A DNA stretch of 64,000 nucleotides from Rhizobiales bacterium 63-22 (GTDB lineage Bacteria; Pseudomonadota; Alphaproteobacteria; Rhizobiales; Rhizobiaceae): assembly GCA_001898995.1 (NCBI GenBank), contig MKVZ01000016.1:248121-312120 (forward strand), in the 5' to 3' direction. Position 1 is the stretch's first letter, and the number at the start of each line of letters is the position of its first letter. The position numbers and the translations under genes were made by a program. Under the pieces are notes generated by a model. It was not told the DNA's origin. It worked only from the letters and a program-made list of their open reading frames with translations, and made no database searches. Shown here one piece after another: positions 57,188 to 64,000 of the stretch.

Positions 57188-57957
57188 TCTCCCTTGAATT
57201 TCGCTTCGCGCTTTTCGCTGAAGGCGGAAACGCCTTCCTTGAGGTCGCCGGTCTTGGCGACGAGGATCGAGCCGAGCGCCTCCACCGCCGTGCCGTTGTC
57301 CTCGCCATTGGCGACGGCGATCATCAGCTTCGCCACTTCCAGCGCCGCCGGGCCGCGCTTCGCCACCCGCGCGGCGTAGGTCTTCGCCGTCTCAAGCGCC
57401 GCGCCCGTTTCGGCCACCGCATCGACCAGCCCATGCGCCAGCGCTTCCTCGGCGGTGAACATCTCGCCGCCCAGCACCATGCGCCGGACGATCTGCGCGC
57501 CGAAACGGCGCACGAGGCGCTGCGTGCCCGACCAGCCCGGCACCATGCCGAGCGAGGTTTCCGGCAGGCCGATCTTCGCCTGCTTCTCCACAATGCGGAT
57601 ATCGGCGGCGGCGGCGAGCTCCAGCCCGCCGCCGAGCGCATGGCCGTTCATGGCGGCGATCAGCGGCATACGCAGCGTCGCCAGCCGCTCGAACACGCGA
57701 TGGCCGTAGCGCACCCATGCGTGGCCGAATTCCTGCGGCTCCATGCCGCCCCAGGCCTTGATGTCGCCCCCCGCCGAAAAGGCCTTGCCTTCGCCGGTGA
57801 GGATGGCGACGCGCACGGACCCATCCGCCTCCACCTTGTCGCAGGCAGCCGACAGCTCCTGCAACATCTCGATGTCGAAGGCGTTCAGCTTTTCCGGCCT
57901 TTTGATGGTCATGACCGCGATATGGTCTTCGACCGTGATGTCGATGCGTCCAGCCAT
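57181..57957 (-). CDS. Enoyl-CoA hydratase/isomerase family protein
   Basis: KAFSAGGDIKAWGG, MNGHALGGGLELAAAADIRI. Confidence 0.92.
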   Translation of the reverse strand: MAGRIDITVEDHIAVMTIKRPEKLNAFDIEMLQELSAACDKVEADGSVRVAILTGEGKAFSAGGDIKAWGGMEPQEFGHAWVRYGHRVFERLATLRMPLIAAMNGHALGGGLELAAAADIRIVEKQAKIGLPETSLGMVPGWSGTQRLVRRFGAQIVRRMVLGGEMFTAEEALAHGLVDAVAETGAALETAKTYAARVAKRGPAALEVAKLMIAVANGEDNGTAVEALGSILVAKTGDLKEGVSAFSEKREAKFKGEW

Positions 57958-59559
57958 TTACGCCTCCAGCTTTCGCGCCGGCTTCTGCGGCAGGGTCAGG
58001 CCCATCGGCTCCTCGTGGAACAACGCCGCATCCATCACCTTGAGCTTGTCCGAGACGATCAGCGGGAATTCCGACTGGTCGAGGATATACGTTTGCAGAT
58101 CGACGCCCGGCGCGATCTCGGTCAAGACGACGCCATCCGGCGTCAGCTTCATCACGCAGCGCTCGGTGACATAGGTGACGTCCTGCCCCTGAGCCACGCC
58201 GCGCGGGCCGGAGAAGGTGACGTGCTCCACCTCGTTGACCAGCTTCTTCAGCTTGCCTTCCTTGTCGATGACCAGCTTGCCGTCCGCCACCGAAAGCTTC
58301 GCGCCGGCATTGAACATGCCGGAGAAGACGATCTTCTTCGCCCGCGCGGTGATATCCACGAAGCCGCCCGCCCCCGCCGTGACATGCGGGCGGAACGAAA
58401 GCTTCGACACATTGACCGAGCCGTCGCGCCCGATCTCCAGAAAGGACAGCAGCGAGGCGTCGAAGCCCGCGCCCTGAAAATAGGTGAACTGATAGGGCGA
58501 CGGCATGAAGGCGTCGGCGTTCGACGCGCAGCCGAAGGCGAAATCGAGAAGCGGCACGCCGCCCACCGCGCCCTGCTCGATCACCCATGTCACCGCGCCG
58601 TGCAGCCCTTCTTCGAGCAAAATGCGCGGCACGTTGGCGGAAATGCCGAAGCCCAGATTGACCGCGCTGCCGGCCTGCAATTCCTGCGCCACGCGGCGCG
58701 CGATGGCCTTCTGGATGTTGAATTCGGGCAAACGGAAACTGTCGATGGGCCGGAAGATCTCGCCGGAAATCGCCGGGTCGTAGAGCGTTTGCGTGGTCTG
58801 CTTCTGGTCGGGATCGACCACAATGTAATCCACCAGCACGCCCGGCACGCGCACGTCGTGCGGCTTCAAGGTGCCTTCCTTGGCGATGCGCTTGACCTGC
58901 GCGATGACGATCCCGCCATTGTTGCGCGCCGCCAGCGCCTGATCGAGGCCGCCGAGATAAGCGCCTTCATGCTCATAGGTGAGATTGCCGCGCTCGTCGG
59001 CGGTGGTGGCGCGGATGATCGCCACCTGCGGCACGATGTTGGGGAAGAACAGCCAGTCCTCGCCCTCGAAGTCCACATGCTTGACGATGGGCTCCTTGGA
59101 CGCCTTTTCGTTCATCGCCGCGCCTTGGCGCTTCGGATCGACAAATGTGTCCAGCCCCACCTTGGTCAGCACGCCGGGGCGCTTGGCCGCCGCCTCGCGA
59201 TGCATGTCGAACAGGATGCCGGAAGGCACGTTATAGGCCGGGATTTCGTTGCCGGTGATCATCCGCCAGATCAGCGGCGGCTCCGCGCCGGACGGGCCGG
59301 ACGGATACGACCCGCCGATGATCTTCTTCAGCAGGCCCTCTTTGGCGATATGGTCCACGCCCTTGATGCCGCTCATGTCGCCGGCGGCGATGGGATGCAG
59401 CGTGGTGATGTTTTTGGGATGGCCGGTGGCGTCGAAACGCTCGCCGATGGCCTTCAGCATCAGGTCCGGGCAGCCGAGGCCGCTGGACGACGACACCGAA
59501 ACGACAGCGTTGTCGGGAATAAGCGCCGCGGCGTCCGCCAGCGAGATATGCTTGCTCAT
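57958..59559 (-). CDS. Acyl-CoA:acetate/3-ketoacid CoA transferase (fused subunits)
   Basis: MSKHISLADAAALIPDNAVVSVSSSSGLGCPDLMLKAIGERF..., VNLGFGISANVPRILLEEG; start trimmed. Confidence 0.9.
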   Translation of the reverse strand: MSKHISLADAAALIPDNAVVSVSSSSGLGCPDLMLKAIGERFDATGHPKNITTLHPIAAGDMSGIKGVDHIAKEGLLKKIIGGSYPSGPSGAEPPLIWRMITGNEIPAYNVPSGILFDMHREAAAKRPGVLTKVGLDTFVDPKRQGAAMNEKASKEPIVKHVDFEGEDWLFFPNIVPQVAIIRATTADERGNLTYEHEGAYLGGLDQALAARNNGGIVIAQVKRIAKEGTLKPHDVRVPGVLVDYIVVDPDQKQTTQTLYDPAISGEIFRPIDSFRLPEFNIQKAIARRVAQELQAGSAVNLGFGISANVPRILLEEGLHGAVTWVIEQGAVGGVPLLDFAFGCASNADAFMPSPYQFTYFQGAGFDASLLSFLEIGRDGSVNVSKLSFRPHVTAGAGGFVDITARAKKIVFSGMFNAGAKLSVADGKLVIDKEGKLKKLVNEVEHVTFSGPRGVAQGQDVTYVTERCVMKLTPDGVVLTEIAPGVDLQTYILDQSEFPLIVSDKLKVMDAALFHEEPMGLTLPQKPARKLEA

Positions 59560-59563
59560 AGTC

Positions 59564-61602
<2,039 letters not shown>

Positions 61603-61628
61603 GACTTCTCCGCTTTTTTGCGATTTAA

Positions 61629-61642
61629 TTGGAACGTTCCAA
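61629..61642. promoter_or_regulatory. Candidate LacI operator 1
   Basis: TTGGAACGTTCCAA perfect 14-bp palindrome upstream of lacI-type gene. Confidence 0.6.
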
Positions 61643-61804
61643 ATTTGTCAAGGGCGCACGCTGTAACATCGTGACAAACACGCTTCGATGCCCATTCTAC
61701 AACAAAAGGTACAAAACCAGCGATGCGAATCGTGAAAAATGCACTATTTTTTCGCCGAAATCGCGCCTGCCGTAATTTCGTCATAATTTATCAGCGGCTT
61801 GCCA

Positions 61805-61820
61805 TTTGGAACGATCTAAA
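61805..61820. promoter_or_regulatory. Candidate LacI operator 2
   Basis: TTTGGAACGATCTAAA, imperfect palindrome sharing the TTGGAACG half-site, upstream of the DUF993 gene. Confidence 0.5.
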
Positions 61821-61855
61821 TTAAAAGGAAGTTGCTTTTTCAGCGGAGGAACATC

Positions 61856-63037
61856 ATGCCTGCGACATCCGATCTCGTGCTGACCTTGCCGGAGGCCGAC
61901 GGAGCCCTGCGCCCCTACCGGCTGACCGGAACGCCGACCGAGCGGCCCGCGCAGGCCTCACACTTCAACCGCATCGCCTACGCCGCCGCGCATGTCGTTT
62001 CCGACCCGAACAAGGACACGCGGCCGTGGAACAGCCCGGCCATCGACTGGGACGCGACCATGGCCTTCCGTCATCATCTCTGGAGCCTCGGCTTCAACAT
62101 CGCCGAGGCCATGGACACCTCGCAGCGCGGCATGGGGCTGGACTGGGCCGGCGCGCAGGAACTGATCCGCCGTTCGCTCGCCGAGGCGAAAACCGTCCCC
62201 GGCGCGGACCTCGCCAGCGGCGCGGGCACCGACCATCTCGACCCCGCCGACGCCAAAAGCCTCGACGACGTGATCGAGGCCTATGAAACCCAGGCCGGCT
62301 TCATCGAAAAGCACGGCGGCCGCTTCATCCTGATGGCGAGCCGCGCGCTGGCCCGCATCGCCAGATCGCCCGACGATTACGCCAGGGTCTACGGCCATAT
62401 CCTTTCCGGCGCGCGCGAAAAGGTGGTGCTGCACTGGCTCGGCGACATGTTCGACCCGCAACTCAAGGGCTATTGGGGCTCGGAGAAATTCGAGGAGGCG
62501 CTCGATACGGTGATCGGCATCATCGAGGCCAATCGCGACAAGGTGGAAGGCATCAAGATTTCGCTGCTGGAGGAGCGCTACGAACTCGCGCTCCGGGACC
62601 GCCTGCCGGAAGGCGTGCTGTGCTTTACCGGCGACGATTTCAACTACGCCCCGCTGATCGAGGGCGACGGCAAGAAGCACAGCCACGCGCTGCTCGGCAT
62701 TTTCGACGCCGTCGCGCCGCAGGCGTCCAAGGCGCTGGCGGCGCTCGCCAAGGGCGACGCGCAAACCTTCCGCACGGTGATCGAGCCCACCGTGCCGCTG
62801 TCGCGCAAGATTTTCGAGGCCCCGACGCAATATTACAAGGCGGGCGTGGTTTTCCTCGCCTGGCTTAATGGCCACCAGAGCCATTTCACCATGCCGGGCG
62901 GCATGCAGTCGGCGCGCGGGATCGCGCATTACGCCGAGATTTTCCGCCTCGCCGACAAGGCCCATGTGCTCGACCGGCCGGAACTGGCGGTCAGGCGGAT
63001 GCAAAGCCTGCTCAGCGTCTACGGGATAGAATCCTGA
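61856..63037 (+). CDS. DUF993 / dihydrodipicolinate synthase-like family protein
   Basis: MPATSDLVLTLPEADGALRPYRLTGTPTE...; 393 aa, RBS cggagga upstream; gene context. Confidence 0.8.
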   Translation: MPATSDLVLTLPEADGALRPYRLTGTPTERPAQASHFNRIAYAAAHVVSDPNKDTRPWNSPAIDWDATMAFRHHLWSLGFNIAEAMDTSQRGMGLDWAGAQELIRRSLAEAKTVPGADLASGAGTDHLDPADAKSLDDVIEAYETQAGFIEKHGGRFILMASRALARIARSPDDYARVYGHILSGAREKVVLHWLGDMFDPQLKGYWGSEKFEEALDTVIGIIEANRDKVEGIKISLLEERYELALRDRLPEGVLCFTGDDFNYAPLIEGDGKKHSHALLGIFDAVAPQASKALAALAKGDAQTFRTVIEPTVPLSRKIFEAPTQYYKAGVVFLAWLNGHQSHFTMPGGMQSARGIAHYAEIFRLADKAHVLDRPELAVRRMQSLLSVYGIES

Positions 63038-63102
63038 ACAGGCCGGCAGCGTTGCCGACGCAGCGTTAGAAAGTCTAAAAATAAAATAAGATCAATAATT
63101 TA

Positions 63103-63192
63103 TGGCGGAGAGAGCGGGATTCGAACCCGCGATACGGTTCCCCGTATACACACTTTCCAGGCGTGCGCCTTCAACCACTCGGCCACCTCTCC
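63103..63192 (-). tRNA. tRNA-Ser(GGA)
   Basis: Reverse strand GGAGAGGTGGCCGAGTGGTTGAAGGCGCACGCCTGGAAAGTGTGTATACGGGGAACCGTATCGCGGGTTCGAATCCCGCTCTCTCCGCCA; long variable arm, anticodon GGA. Confidence 0.96.
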
Positions 63193-63370
63193 GTTCGCCT
63201 TGCCGTCGAAAAACCGCGCATGCGGTAAAGTCTGACTGCAAAAAGGCACCGCTCTTTCAGGAAAGCGCTGGTCAGTCGCCAACGAGCCGGTGCGGCGCGC
63301 AATATACCCACAATGGCCGTATGTTCAACAGCTATTTGAAAGTTTTTACGCCGAACGCTCCATATTGAAG

Positions 63371-63432
63371 GAAAATGCCACTATTTCCATCTATTATATT
63401 GTTTTTAATAGATTTATTTTGATGGCATTTTC
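63371..63432. repeat. AT-rich nested inverted repeat
   Basis: GAAAATGCCA...TGGCATTTTC outer 10-bp arms; ATCTATTA...TAATAGAT inner 8-bp arms. Confidence 0.7.
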
Positions 63433-63640
63433 TTACGCGGACATTTCTTCGCCCGTTCCGGCCCGTCCATGCTATGATACAGCCGTTGCTAAACCGCTCT
63501 TCCCCGCTCGGATCGAGTCGGGAAACGCAAAATGGCGCAATGGCGGTCAGGATGCTTGCGGCCCGGCTGGCCACGCATCATATGAAAGGGTGGCCGGACG
63601 GTTCGTTTGGGCCGTTGCGGCAAATAATGGACGATAAAGC

Positions 63641-63964
63641 GTGATCCGGTTCCTGTTGCGCGGTTTCGCGGTAATCTTTCTGGCAGTGGCGGTGATTTTC
63701 GCCATTCTCGACGGCGCGCGCTCGGTCGGCGCTTCCGAGCCGGTTGCCAAACCCCTGCTTTCCATGTGGGCCGGAAACGCTCCGGAAACGCTGGCCGACG
63801 CGAAGGCGCTGGTTACGCAGCATCTGGGAGCGGGCGTATGGAATGCGGTGTGCATTCCCGCGCTCCACCAGCCGGGATGGCTTTTCTTCGGCGTGCTGGC
63901 GCTTGTGTTCTATCTGCTCGGCTACCGGCGTGAACGTCCGCTGGGCCGCTTTTCCGCCCGGTGA
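63641..63964 (+). CDS. Small conserved membrane hypothetical protein
   Basis: GTG start; 107 aa with two hydrophobic segments (FAVIFLAVAVIFAIL; WLFFGVLALVFYLLGY). Confidence 0.65.
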   Translation: MIRFLLRGFAVIFLAVAVIFAILDGARSVGASEPVAKPLLSMWAGNAPETLADAKALVTQHLGAGVWNAVCIPALHQPGWLFFGVLALVFYLLGYRRERPLGRFSAR

Positions 63965-64000
63965 TAAAACCACAGGAGGTCAATCCGATGAATTTCCTCG

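Noticed and set aside
54197-57379. 1060-aa plus-strand ORF
   Set aside because: Antisense to GMC oxidoreductase and ALDH genes with strong motifs; low-complexity antisense translation
63332-63574. 80-aa minus-strand ORF over the AT-rich repeat
   Set aside because: No RBS, unusual composition and coincides with the inverted repeat; unlikely coding

Overview
64 kb of GC-rich chromosome, probably from an alphaproteobacterium of the Hyphomicrobiales/Rhizobiales type (inferred from gene content, not tested). Order: (1) glycogen operon glgP-glgB-glgC-glgA-glgX plus a truncated malQ-like start, minus strand, 1-9720. (2) Polyol ABC-transport and dehydrogenase cluster with a LacI regulator, a PfkB kinase and a GatZ/KbaZ-like protein, 9900-21595. 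(3) Ligase-associated DNA damage response (Lhr-Core) genes, with exonuclease and ligase separated by an ~8 kb block holding three SPFH/HflKC-like genes, a His-rich P1B-type ATPase and an MFS transporter, 21658-35630. (4) NCS2 permease, hypothetical protein and nitronate monooxygenase. (5) A ~10.7 kb integrative element in tRNA-Thr(CGT) (40008-50789) with a tyrosine integrase, AlpA-like protein, AEP primase-helicase, a Panacea (DUF4065) gene overlapping an unknown ORF, and a DsrE/MFS/thioesterase/ProX plus ArsR-rhodanese cargo module. (6) A tightly packed LacI-led catabolic operon (two GMC oxidoreductases, SDR, ALDH, enoyl-CoA hydratase, CoA-transferase, Gfo/Idh/MocA) divergent from a DUF993 gene. 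(7) tRNA-Ser(GGA) and an AT-rich nested inverted repeat. The best candidates for under-described biology are the SPFH-ATPase operon, the Panacea-linked gene pair, the LacI/DUF993 operon, and the tRNA-Thr junction with swapped T-arm. All assignments come from reading the translations by eye; no searches were run.
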